Assembly (NCBI GenBank): GCA_020025885.1
Contig: JAHHRJ010000025.1
Location: forward strand, 1 to 30,768
DNA from: Butyricicoccus sp.
GTDB taxonomy: Bacteria; Bacillota; Clostridia; Oscillospirales; Butyricicoccaceae
Direction: 5' to 3'
DNA: 30,768 bases
In this document: piece by piece, positions 22,301 through 29,864 of the stretch
How positions within the stretch are numbered: position 1 is the stretch's first letter
How the letters are laid out: each line of letters begins with the position of its first letter
Translations under genes and position numbers: made by a program
The notes under the pieces: generated by a model
Database searches by the model: none
Told to the model about the DNA's origin: nothing
The model's input: only the letters and a program-made list of their open reading frames with translations

Positions 22301-24691
22301 CTTGATTTGAAGCATTACAACCTCTTTGGCTTTGTTTCCTGCCTTGTCTACCGGAAGCAGATAAACATCATAACCGGTCTGCGCTTCCAGACCAGAGATT
22401 GTAAACTTGCCTTCTTTATTCTCAGAAGCGTTTGCCTTCCCCTTAAACTTCGCATTGCTGCCAGACATGACCTGGAACTTTGCTTCATCAGAATTAAGCG
22501 GAACACCACCGCCTGTCCAGTCTTCTGGCGGAACCGGATAGGTCTCACCACGCTTGACAGCTACCCAGTAAACCGAAGCATCCTCGTTTACACTATAAAC
22601 AACATCAACGCTTTTTTCCTTTGCGTTGTCGCCCTTTGGATACTTGGCATTAAATTCTGGTGGTGTCTTATCGCCTGTCTTGAAGCTCAGCTTCTTGACC
22701 GCGGAATGGTTAATGCCATCACTTGCAAGCAAGTACAGATCATAGTCTGTCTTTTCCTTAAGCCCATTGATTGGAAATACAATCGGCTCATTTTTCTTAA
22801 CTTCCAGCTTGCCATTCGCACCCTTTACATGACCAGTCATAGTCTGTGTGCGCAGTTCATCCAGAGTCGGCGCAGGCAGACCCTTATTGTAAAGTGCATA
22901 GTACAGCGTACTGTTTTTGGTAATCACACCTTCAACCTGTGTATAGAAGTCCTTTTTCGGATCATCATCCACATAACCATCCTTGACAATGCGCGGATAT
23001 CCTGCTGCAAAGTTCGGGACCGTGTTATCTGGTGTGCGGAATGTACGAGACTTGCTCTGGCTGACATTGCCGCGGGCATCCTTCATAACAACAGAGAATG
23101 TGTACTCTGTATCTGTTTTAAGGCTGGAAAGTGCTGTCTTAATATCCATTTCTGCCTGCTGAATGTTGGACTGTCCTTTGGTCAGCGCCTTTGCACCATA
23201 ACTGGGCGGCTTAATCAGCTCGTCAGCAGATAATGGCTTATCTTCCTTGAGTGTAATGCCCCAATACATCGTACCTGGCTTATTGGTATTGACCAGTGCA
23301 CTGGCTGCATTGGGTGCAATATCATTGACCTTTGGATAACCGGCATGGATGTGCGGATAAGAAGATGCCAATACTGCATCCTTACTGGTCATATTCTGTC
23401 CGCCAACATTTGCGGTAAGACCAGGACGAATTTCGATCTTGTCTGGCAGCATATCTATCTTTGTGCCTTCTGTATTGATCTTGGCATAACCAACATCACC
23501 AGCACCTGTAACAGTTGTACCTGTATCCAGATAAAGCTCATTAATCAAAGCATCTTGATCAATATTGACGGATGCGCCAAAAGCCTTTTCATCCACCAGC
23601 AGCTTCTTAATACTGCCACGACCCAGCGCAACTATACCCTTTGGTGTTTTCAGAACAACATCTTTGAAATTTCCGGTGAGGTCAACACGAATACCTTCTT
23701 CACCATCGATCTCAACCATTTGCAATCCGTTTCCACCATAGCATATATCCTCTAAATACGTGCTTGTACGCACAAATGTCTTACCGATATTGGTTTCACC
23801 ATCTGCACGCACACTAATTGCAACATTGTTCGGGCTATCAATGATCATTTCTGCCGCGGTGGTGTTGCGCAGTGTAATGCTATCGCTATCACGGTTGCTG
23901 ACACCTGCACCCGCTGCAATGATCTGTCCTGTCACACGCACATTGTTGAGCTTTACAAAACCCAAATCAACACCTGCTGTGATATACAGGTCACCATTGA
24001 TCGTGGTATCATACAGCTCCACATCCGGTGCAGAAATCATCACATTGCCGCGCACCATACCCAGAGTGCGGCGACCAGATTGATTGATCGGTGTACCAAT
24101 AGTGCGTTCCAGCATACTTGCGACCTCACCACGGGTGATCGCAGCCTGTGGACGGAAGTTACCATTGCTTTCGCCCTTTAGGATGCCTTTTTTTGCAGCC
24201 GCTGTAACAATACCACGGCTCCACGAACTGAGGCTTCTGCCATCCTTAAACAGCATATTTTCGCTTTCATCTGGGGTCAGCATGAGGTTACGACCGACCA
24301 ATACAGCCGCTTCCTCGCGCGTCAGCGGATCATTGGGGCTGGCTACATTTTTACTGGAACCCTTAAAGTAGCCCTGGTTAAATCCTATGTTGATCTCATT
24401 TGCATACCATTCCGTTCCTTTGATGTCCTTAAATGGCTGCTTACCCAACTTTTTGTATCCAAAGGCACGGTTGACCATAGAAACGAACTCAGAGCGTGTA
24501 ATATTACGATCTGGCTCCATACTTCCGTTTTGATCACCGCGCATAACGCCCCAATCCCGCAATTTTGTGAGGGATGGGTCTGCCCAATGTGCTGATGCTG
24601 TTGACTGCGCAGGTATTGGCACTGCGAGGTAAGTAAACAGCATGACCGCTGCCATAAGACCAGACAGCCAGCGTGATTTCTGTTTTTTCAT
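19379..24691 (-). CDS. Giant SLH-domain surface protein (1770 residues)
   Basis: It has a signal peptide (residues 1-33, ending PAQSTASA) followed by three SLH domains (about 34-78, 87-135 and 148-198), each with an ITRSE/LTREE/ITRGE-type motif, for binding cell-wall polymer. Residues about 205-430 are repetitive beta strands (for example NVMISAPDVELYDTTINGDLYITAG) that look like a small beta-helix or stacked-sheet adhesin region. Fibronectin-III-like and Ig-like modules follow (RTFRTPDNTVPNF, SRIVQTKLKDF and similar). Near the end are two related Ig-like modules (about 1415-1560 and 1612-1770), joined by a Gly/Ser stretch and a (Pro-Ser)n linker (about 1600-1613). It is translated 6 bases after PilZ and likely displayed on the cell surface. 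The true target or ligand is unknown. Confidence 0.9.
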   Translation of the reverse strand: MKKQKSRWLSGLMAAVMLFTYLAVPIPAQSTASAHWADPSLTKLRDWGVMRGDQNGSMEPDRNITRSEFVSMVNRAFGYKKLGKQPFKDIKGTEWYANEINIGFNQGYFKGSSKNVASPNDPLTREEAAVLVGRNLMLTPDESENMLFKDGRSLSSWSRGIVTAAAKKGILKGESNGNFRPQAAITRGEVASMLERTIGTPINQSGRRTLGMVRGNVMISAPDVELYDTTINGDLYITAGVDLGFVKLNNVRVTGQIIAAGAGVSNRDSDSITLRNTTAAEMIIDSPNNVAISVRADGETNIGKTFVRTSTYLEDICYGGNGLQMVEIDGEEGIRVDLTGNFKDVVLKTPKGIVALGRGSIKKLLVDEKAFGASVNIDQDALINELYLDTGTTVTGAGDVGYAKINTEGTKIDMLPDKIEIRPGLTANVGGQNMTSKDAVLASSYPHIHAGYPKVNDIAPNAASALVNTNKPGTMYWGITLKEDKPLSADELIKPPSYGAKALTKGQSNIQQAEMDIKTALSSLKTDTEYTFSVVMKDARGNVSQSKSRTFRTPDNTVPNFAAGYPRIVKDGYVDDDPKKDFYTQVEGVITKNSTLYYALYNKGLPAPTLDELRTQTMTGHVKGANGKLEVKKNEPIVFPINGLKEKTDYDLYLLASDGINHSAVKKLSFKTGDKTPPEFNAKYPKGDNAKEKSVDVVYSVNEDASVYWVAVKRGETYPVPPEDWTGGGVPLNSDEAKFQVMSGSNAKFKGKANASENKEGKFTISGLEAQTGYDVYLLPVDKAGNKAKEVVMLQIKTLDVIPPTVELKFDPEVNGQPLVDSDIKIAFNEEVRVEVDDNGKRASLHELTGEALIAAVKKNFIFYDMDKAFDNVLPDKDYAENNVVCVLEEGKTVLTFKGGDHKALPLLSGNKYKVELSKGIYDTSNNKIEDKSRVLEFATVFSRIVQTKLKDFPETMHMGLELRPQSTDVSDNIFFDLIFWSNSDIDFELLQKSSKNGKDDWVKVQVDGKDVIGHVAENSAVSLAQICAVQDGNKKKPAFTKLNEFKLPRSYGLKITKLNGRPVDEANRIVNVYSVPIAGNRADLESLAKNPAQYWEQLVGNGVTLVGTPPSLELMTVLVDTIIPKFEKPYPDFTNIGDSIVIPKIKVTRTATLYYVVTPATPTAVLSPKPSVQTPPTNGEAPQPQLITNPVAQDIVNQAFGSLSGAIQGSFAGADGKGIAPDGVHEFKIEGLQPKTKYDVYFVLKGVPQELSPVYYYQIETGEVETPKLELKNDLSGKGVTQVSVLVSQNSDIWWKLYPTNHLDPIIKDALPTKNDENNFASKPFILNPTAEDNPSAEEKKWAQVGQLIIGQQGTGDGAQLQGTLSIAGLPVDANNMMRSPVELKDLAEKNAYTMVALARNQLGGKYVLYRLDRIVPRDGSAPIITSVVGEVPSGGKGGEYDGSITVTFSEPLYFKKDGANEIDKVYPTTKQTFKPNNGAYSIELVGKAPAKIEFKGQGKGPYKSIRYDYSKLKVGQGLTFTSDICDVEGNIAGHFSLLLNSNIFPDSDPTKPARPGFVATLGASSSSQGGAGGQNGRNEAIQPRIQRVAQTLLALPEPTSPSPSPSPSPSPSASHVPVITDLKVDKLKEEKAGSGLYSGYVTISFSEPLYYKRTGDTSGQPRPMDQSQWSTTQRTSEGFLKPILTNKGASVKFQKGTYNTVQVGTTKKKAYSKVELRVFNWKVNDVVQFTDVITNANGDEAGQFELRLVPGQDSKKPSFEARLGNSVH
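19851..19890 (-). repeat. Hexanucleotide repeat coding for a Pro-Ser linker
   Basis: The plus strand carries GATGGT repeated about 6.7 times (19851-19890, the last two units GATGGC). On the minus strand it encodes alternating Pro and Ser in the SLH protein. Length changes here are in multiples of 6 and keep the frame. Confidence 0.9.
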
Positions 24692-24697
24692 AAATTT

Positions 24698-25333
24698 TTA
24701 TCTCCCTTCATAAGTTCCAGACAGCAAACGACATTTTCCGCGCCGCCATTGTTCACTAAAAATCGCCTGTCGGATCATCGTTTCTTCCTCATTGGAAAGA
24801 TCAGAAAAACGAGCGGCATACTTCCATCTTCTTGTGCCTGCAATCTCCGACCGAAGAATTTTCATTTTCACCACCAACATTTCTGTCGTGACTGGGATAA
24901 CAACCTCACATTCTTCTCCAATCTCCAGTTCAACCGGAGAGAAAAATGCAATACCGCCCGCACTGAGATCGAACGATACGATTGGAGAGCGGAACATTTT
25001 TCCATCCCTTACACAAAGCAGCTTACTGTGGAAATCCATTCGCACACGCAGATGATGCCCTGTATCTGGTGCCATTCGTGTCACATTTTCCAAATAAAGG
25101 CGTCCGCCTCGTCTGGATGTGACCTCTCCACGATAAATCACATCAGGGTCTTCGGTCCAGCTAAAAAACACGATACGCATTTTCATCGCTTCTTTTATCT
25201 TGTCTTTTCCGCCTTCTGGACGTAATACCGCAATGAAATCACCGCGTTTGCTTTCGAGCTCTGCCTGTGCAACCAATGTATAGGCAGGATCAAAGAGCAT
25301 CCATTTGTTGTCCTCTTTATTCAGTCTTTGCAT
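24698..25333 (-). CDS. PilZ-domain (YcgR-like) c-di-GMP effector
   Basis: This 211-residue protein has an N-terminal split-barrel-like half, found before PilZ in YcgR-type flagellar brakes. A PilZ domain follows, with the second-half motif SFDLSAGGIAF (D122-x-S124-x2-G127) and strands typical of the family (EIGEECEVVIPV, WKYAARFSDLSNEEETMIRQAIF). The first motif, usually RxxxR, is divergent (LRVRMD, residues 95-100), so c-di-GMP binding may be weaker or altered. GGAGG stands 9 bases before the ATG, and the gene overlaps the FlhB-like gene by 17 bases. Position in a flagellar gene string supports motility control. Confidence 0.8.
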   Translation of the reverse strand: MQRLNKEDNKWMLFDPAYTLVAQAELESKRGDFIAVLRPEGGKDKIKEAMKMRIVFFSWTEDPDVIYRGEVTSRRGGRLYLENVTRMAPDTGHHLRVRMDFHSKLLCVRDGKMFRSPIVSFDLSAGGIAFFSPVELEIGEECEVVIPVTTEMLVVKMKILRSEIAGTRRWKYAARFSDLSNEEETMIRQAIFSEQWRRGKCRLLSGTYEGR

Positions 25334-25640
25334 ATTGCGCTACCTCCGGGCTCATTTCCTCCATTTTGCGCTTTCCATCCGGCTGTGAAGGATCAAAATT
25401 TAGAAAATACACATAAATTTCAACGAGCGCAGTATACAATCCCTCTGGGATCTCTGCCCCCAACTCAAGCTGTGAGAGCATTGTAGCAAGCGAATTGTCC
25501 TCATAGATCGGCACACCGCTTTCTGAGGCAATGTCTACCATTCGCTCCGCCATATAGCCCATGCCCGTTGCTACAATGATCGGTGCAGCCTCACCATTCT
25601 CATATTTAAGCGCAACTGCGCGCTGACTAGATGCTGACAT
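25317..25640 (-). CDS. FlhB C-terminal-domain-like (EscU/YscU family) protein
   Basis: This 107-residue soluble protein resembles the C-terminal cytoplasmic half of FlhB. RAVALKYENGEAAPIIVATGMGYMAERMVDIASESGVPIYEDNSLATMLSQLELGAEIPEGLYTALVEIYVYFL follows the pattern of the family around the cleavage site, but the N-P-T-H site and all membrane segments are absent. Stand-alone FlhB-C-like proteins are found in Bacilli and Clostridia near flagellar genes, where they can partly replace the FlhB C-terminus. The start at 25640 is preferred (AGGAAG 10 bases upstream); it overlaps the FliK-like gene by 14 bases. An in-frame ATG at 25661 lacks a good ribosome-binding site. Confidence 0.8.
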   Translation of the reverse strand: MSASSQRAVALKYENGEAAPIIVATGMGYMAERMVDIASESGVPIYEDNSLATMLSQLELGAEIPEGLYTALVEIYVYFLNFDPSQPDGKRKMEEMSPEVAQYAKTE

Positions 25641-27054
25641 TGATGCTGTTCTTCCTTTCATATAGGCGCGGAAACACCTCAGACAAGCTGACTGGCTGCC
25701 GCATTGTGTCTACTACAACGTTTTTCGGTTCCAATCCACATTTTTGCAAGATATTGCTGACGCTTGACTGGATCACTTTTTTAGCTGGTGATAATTTTTC
25801 GGGATATGCAATGCGCAAATCCACTGCCTTTTCCCCATGCAGCTCGACCACAGCATCAAACAGACCCAAGTCCTGGATATCGAACTTGAGCAGCAGCCGG
25901 ATGGTGCGTTCCTTGTTTTCACCATTTCGCTGGCTATTGTCTGCATCTGGATCGATCCACATTTCAGAAAACATCATACGTCCATTCCATTCGAGCGGGA
26001 TCATAAGATGCGTCAGCGGCATATATACACTTTGATTGAGCAAGAGCGCCTGCATCATTGCTTCAAATGCCTGTCTTGCCTCCAAACCGCCTTCCCCACG
26101 CAGCGCGCGCTCTGCCATATTCATCAAGGTCTGCATGAGCATATCCTGCTTGGAAGCCTGTTCAAATTCGCTGTTGCGCAGAAGCAGCAGCAAACTCTTG
26201 TCATCGAGTCCGCCCAATCGGTCTCGAATGGCAGTATAACCACCAAGCTGTCGGAAAGCCTGTAATGTAGACTCTTCCGAACCATTCTCATAACGTGCAA
26301 TTTGCAGCGTCAACATAGACAGCAGTGTGCGGGGAAGTCCCATGTCATGGGTACGGGAAACATAATTGCCCATATATGGCATGATTCCATTTTGCAGGAT
26401 GGACATTGCACCTGCACGATCTCCGCGTTGCAATGCCTTCTGCAATTGGGCTGCCAGATCATTTAAGCCGCCGCGTGCCGAATTGGGCATTGCCTCAGAC
26501 ATCCGTTGCAAAATGCTGAGCATACTTTTAGAGATATGCTCTGTGGATGCCATATCATTATATTTTTTGAGAAACTGTAAAATATCACCTTTCATGCCCG
26601 GCATCTCTGAGCCGTTGAAGATCTCACGCAAAATATCAAAGAATGCACCCTTGAACCGCACTGATGACATGCTTTGCTGTTTGAGGAACATCAAAAGCTG
26701 TGCTTGATCCATTGTCAACATTTTGAGGAACTGTGCCAGCTCCTGTGCCATATCTGTGGACAAACCAGAGGAAACCAATGTCTGCATACGTCCAAGCAGC
26801 AGACCGGACATAGTGTCTGTCAACGTAGGAGTACGACGCAGCTGCTGAATGAAACTCTCAAAATTTGAGTCATATCTATGTAGATATCCACTGCTGTCTG
26901 CACCCTGCTGATCGGTCTTTCCATCTGGTCGGCTCACACGATTGGGTGTTACGACATTTTGAATTTGAGTATCCCCTGGCGTAATTGGATTATGCCGCGG
27001 ACTGGTATTTTCATAGCCCGTCGTTGGCGTTGTAACTTTCATAATATCTGCCAT
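25627..27054 (-). CDS. Flagellar hook-length-control (FliK-like) protein
   Basis: This 475-residue, mostly helical protein has an unstructured N-terminus (Thr/Pro/Asn-rich, residues 1-50) and a compact C-terminal beta domain. That domain (about residues 360-470: MIPLEWNGRMMFSEMWIDPDAD, TIRLLLKFDIQDLGLFDAVVELHG) resembles the FliK C-terminal domain, which contacts FlhB to switch export substrate. The order FliK-like then FlhB-C-like fits this contact. The start at 27054 has GGAG 6 bases upstream; a longer frame from 27084 has an unsuitable gap. Similarity to FliK is structural and moderate, and the central helical part is unlike well-known FliK. Confidence 0.6.
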   Translation of the reverse strand: MADIMKVTTPTTGYENTSPRHNPITPGDTQIQNVVTPNRVSRPDGKTDQQGADSSGYLHRYDSNFESFIQQLRRTPTLTDTMSGLLLGRMQTLVSSGLSTDMAQELAQFLKMLTMDQAQLLMFLKQQSMSSVRFKGAFFDILREIFNGSEMPGMKGDILQFLKKYNDMASTEHISKSMLSILQRMSEAMPNSARGGLNDLAAQLQKALQRGDRAGAMSILQNGIMPYMGNYVSRTHDMGLPRTLLSMLTLQIARYENGSEESTLQAFRQLGGYTAIRDRLGGLDDKSLLLLLRNSEFEQASKQDMLMQTLMNMAERALRGEGGLEARQAFEAMMQALLLNQSVYMPLTHLMIPLEWNGRMMFSEMWIDPDADNSQRNGENKERTIRLLLKFDIQDLGLFDAVVELHGEKAVDLRIAYPEKLSPAKKVIQSSVSNILQKCGLEPKNVVVDTMRQPVSLSEVFPRLYERKNSINVSI

Positions 27055-27107
27055 AGATTGCTCCGTTTCTTCGCACCAATCCATGCCCCCTTTGGGCAGG
27101 ATAAAAT

Positions 27108-27135
27108 ATACCGCGCAAATCCTATATTTTCTTTA
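27108..27135 (-). promoter_or_regulatory. Weak sigma-D-like promoter for the FliK-like operon
   Basis: On the minus strand TAAA (27135-27132), a 16-base gap and CGCGGTAT (27115-27108) resemble the flagellar TAAA-N15-GCCGATAT form, with several mismatches in the second half. Confidence 0.3.
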
Positions 27136-27145
27136 AGAATACCCT

Positions 27146-27172
27146 TAATTCTCCATATGTTTTGGACGATAT
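27146..27172 (+). promoter_or_regulatory. Sigma-D (FliA)-like promoter of cheA-cheW-cheR
   Basis: TAAT (27146-27149), a 15-base gap and GACGATAT (27165-27172) match the flagellar sigma consensus TAAA-N15-GCCGATAT except at two bases. The predicted start is about 30 bases before the cheA ATG at 27208. Confidence 0.5.
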
Positions 27173-27207
27173 TAAAAAGAGACTATATGAAAAGGCGGTG
27201 TTCCTTA

Positions 27208-29331
27208 ATGGATAATGGCAACGATAATATATTGGAAATGTACCTGTACGAGACAAACACCCTGCTCGAGCAGCTCGATGGGATTCTTCTGAACTCGGAA
27301 CAGGCAAACACCTTTACAGAAGATGATGTGAATGAGATCTTCCGCATCATGCATACACTCAAGGGTTCATCCGCCATGATGGAATTTCAGGCCCTGACAA
27401 CGATCGCACATCGCATCGAGGACTTGTTTTTTGTCATCCGCGAACATTCCATGGATGCAATCCCGGAAGATCTTCACCACGAACTATTCAATCTCATGTT
27501 CCTCTCAACAGACTTTTTCCGTTCTGAGGTCAAGAAGATCGAAAACAGCGAACCCCTTTCTGAAGATATCGACACATTCCTCTCAGATATTAATAGTTTT
27601 ATGCAGAAAATTAATGGAGGCGGTGGTGCTGCAGCGGCAGCGGCTCCGGCAGCGGCTCCGGCAGCGGCTCCGGCGGCGGCTCCCGCTGCAAGTGTCGGCA
27701 GCGAAGGTAATACGCTGCATGTCTTCTTTGATGAAGGCTGCGGTATGGAAAACCTGCGCGCATTTATGCTGGTCACCTCTCTTATGGAAGCAGGTCTTGA
27801 ACCCACTTACGAGCCTTCCGATGTAGACAGCAACCCAGATTCTGCTTCTACCATTGTGGACAAGGGCTTCCTGCTGCACTTTGCAAATCCAGAAGCGCTT
27901 GATGTTGCAATTGAAGTTGTAAAGGGTGCAAGCAACATTCAGACATATGAGGTTCTGGCCAATACAACCGCTCCCACACCGGCTCCGGCGGCAGATCCAG
28001 AACCAGTTGCTGCTGCTGAACTGCATACAGCAAAAGAACAGCACACTCCAGCTCCAATGGATGCACCTGTGCATCAGCCTTCTGCTGGCGGCGCACCTTC
28101 TGGCAATGCAAGTGCCAATCGTGGAGCAGCAAGCAAGCAGAGCATTATCAGCGTAAACCTGTCCAAGCTGGACAGCCTGATGGCAATTGTTGGTGAGATC
28201 GTCATCACAGAGTCTATGGTAACCTCTTCCCCAGATATCCGCGGTCTGAAGCTGGATAACTTCACAAAGTCTGCACGTCAACTGCGCAAGCTTACGGACG
28301 AGCTGCAAGATATCAGTATGTCCATCCGCATGGTTCCGGTTTCCGGCACATTCCAGAAGATGAAGCGTATCGTGCGTGATATGTCCCAAAAGCTCGGCAA
28401 AAAAGCGCGTCTTGTGATTGAGGGTGAAGATACCGAGGTTGATAAGTCCATCGTTGACAGCATCGGCGACCCGATCATGCATATCGTGCGTAACTCTATG
28501 GATCATGGTCTGGAAGAGAACGTGGAAGATCGTATTGCTGCCGGCAAGGACCCACAGGGTACCATTACATTGTCCGCAGCACACACTGGCAGCGAAGTCA
28601 TCATCACCATTCAGGATGACGGTCAGGGTGTCAATCCAGAAGGCGTTCTGGCAAAGGCACGCAAGAATGGTCTGTTGACCAAGCCTGAGAGCGAGTATAC
28701 CCACAAGGAGATTCTTGCATTCCTGATGGCGCCTGGCTTCTCCACCAATAAGGAAGTTACAGAATATTCCGGTCGTGGTGTTGGTATGGACGTTGTAAAG
28801 GCAAACGTAGAAAGCGTTGGCGGTACCGTTTCCATCTCCAGTGAGATCGGTAAGGGCATGTGCGTAACGCTGAAGATCCCGCTCACACTGGCAATCGTAG
28901 ATGGTATGGAGCTGTCTGTTGGCAAGTCTATCTTCACCATTCCGATCCACAACATCCGTCAGTCCTTCAAAGTTTCTGAAGGCGAAGTCATCCATGATGC
29001 AAATCACGGCGAGATGATCAACCGCATGGGCAGCTTCTACCCGATCGTGCGCATCCATGATCTGTATCAGATCGATACCGAGATCACAAACATCGAAGAT
29101 GGTATCTTGGTGTGGGTAGACTCTGGCGAACTCTCCTACTGTCTGTTTGTTGACGAACTACTCGGAGAGCAGCAGGTCGTTGTAAAGCCACTGCCTTCCT
29201 ACTTAAATAACTTTAACATTAAAAATTCGGGCATCACCGGCTGTACGATCATGGGCGATGGTAATATCAGTATTATTCTCGATATTGCCAACCTGTATAT
29301 GGCTGCACAAAACGGCAATATTCTGCACTAA
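27208..29331 (+). CDS. cheA: Chemotaxis histidine kinase CheA
   Basis: This 707-residue CheA comprises an Hpt domain with the phospho-accepting H49 in RIMHTLKGSS, a P2-like region at about residues 165-250, a dimerisation helix pair from about 311 (VNLSKLDSLMAIVGEIVITES), a HATPase domain with N box (HIVRNSMDHGLE, about 424) and G boxes (DDGQGV; GRGVGMDVV, about 521), and a C-terminal CheW-like domain (from about 564). The two linkers are Ala/Pro-rich. The start at 27208 has AAGGCGG 9 bases upstream; an upstream in-frame ATG at 27187 is less suitable. It is followed by cheW and cheR, so kinase, coupling and methyltransferase parts are co-expressed. It controls flagellar motor switching with chemoreceptors. 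Confidence 0.97.
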   Translation: MDNGNDNILEMYLYETNTLLEQLDGILLNSEQANTFTEDDVNEIFRIMHTLKGSSAMMEFQALTTIAHRIEDLFFVIREHSMDAIPEDLHHELFNLMFLSTDFFRSEVKKIENSEPLSEDIDTFLSDINSFMQKINGGGGAAAAAAPAAAPAAAPAAAPAASVGSEGNTLHVFFDEGCGMENLRAFMLVTSLMEAGLEPTYEPSDVDSNPDSASTIVDKGFLLHFANPEALDVAIEVVKGASNIQTYEVLANTTAPTPAPAADPEPVAAAELHTAKEQHTPAPMDAPVHQPSAGGAPSGNASANRGAASKQSIISVNLSKLDSLMAIVGEIVITESMVTSSPDIRGLKLDNFTKSARQLRKLTDELQDISMSIRMVPVSGTFQKMKRIVRDMSQKLGKKARLVIEGEDTEVDKSIVDSIGDPIMHIVRNSMDHGLEENVEDRIAAGKDPQGTITLSAAHTGSEVIITIQDDGQGVNPEGVLAKARKNGLLTKPESEYTHKEILAFLMAPGFSTNKEVTEYSGRGVGMDVVKANVESVGGTVSISSEIGKGMCVTLKIPLTLAIVDGMELSVGKSIFTIPIHNIRQSFKVSEGEVIHDANHGEMINRMGSFYPIVRIHDLYQIDTEITNIEDGILVWVDSGELSYCLFVDELLGEQQVVVKPLPSYLNNFNIKNSGITGCTIMGDGNISIILDIANLYMAAQNGNILH
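27637..27684 (+). repeat. 12-bp tandem repeats in the CheA linker
   Basis: Three identical copies of GCAGCGGCTCCG (27637-27672) and a fourth variant copy (to 27684) encode repeated Ala-Ala-Ala-Pro between the Hpt and P2-like domains. In-frame expansion and contraction of the linker are possible here. Confidence 0.85.
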
Positions 29332-29358
29332 GCCCAAGAAAGAAAGGAGACAAAACCT

Positions 29359-29844
29359 ATGTCTACTGAATCAATGGATATGACGATTGATACGCTGACT
29401 GGAGAGCTCATTCACACAGACACGCTGATGACGAAATATTTGACCTTTGTTGCTGACAATCTCCTGTTTGGTGTCAATGCTTCTTATGTCGTTGAGATCA
29501 TCATCAACCATGCGCTGACCTCTCTGCCTATGACGCCTGATTATGTCAAGGGCATCATCAATCTGCGCGGTCAGATCATTCCGATCATTGATACACGTCT
29601 GCGCATTGGACACCCTGCTGCTGAAGCAGATGACAGCACCGTATGTATTATTGTACTTGATATCGATGGCACACAGATTGGCATCTTGGTCGATCGTGTT
29701 GCACAGATGGTCGATATCGATGAGACGCAGATCTCCACAGGTCCAGTCAGCGATCAGCAGCTTGTCAGTGGTATGATCTCTCTTGCAGACGGCAGTGATA
29801 CCATGCTCGTGCTGGATTGCGCACGTATGATCAACGAAGCCTGA
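29359..29844 (+). CDS. cheW: Chemotaxis coupling protein CheW
   Basis: This 161-residue CheW links chemoreceptors to CheA. It shows the paired beta-barrel pattern (YLTFVADNLLFGVNASYVVEII, then SLPMTPDYVKGIINLRGQIIPIIDTRLRIG near residues 53-82), with the N-L-R-G motif of the family. The second half contains VCIIVLDIDGTQIGILVDRV. AAAGGAG lies 9 bases upstream, and the gene starts 27 bases after cheA. The N-terminal ~20 residues (MSTESMDMTIDTLTGELIHT) are a little longer than in the shortest CheW proteins. Confidence 0.96.
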   Translation: MSTESMDMTIDTLTGELIHTDTLMTKYLTFVADNLLFGVNASYVVEIIINHALTSLPMTPDYVKGIINLRGQIIPIIDTRLRIGHPAAEADDSTVCIIVLDIDGTQIGILVDRVAQMVDIDETQISTGPVSDQQLVSGMISLADGSDTMLVLDCARMINEA

Positions 29845-29864
29845 CCCCTAGGGAGGAAACCTGC

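Noticed and set aside
22307..23233. Plus-strand open frame (308 codons) opposite the SLH gene
   Set aside because: It is Cys-rich with no recognisable domain, has no ribosome-binding site, and lies entirely inside a long well-supported gene.
27583..29058. Long minus-strand open frame (491 codons) opposite cheA
   Set aside because: It mirrors the cheA coding frame, has no ribosome-binding site and reads as a Cys/His/Arg-rich sequence with no domain. cheA is well supported on the plus strand.
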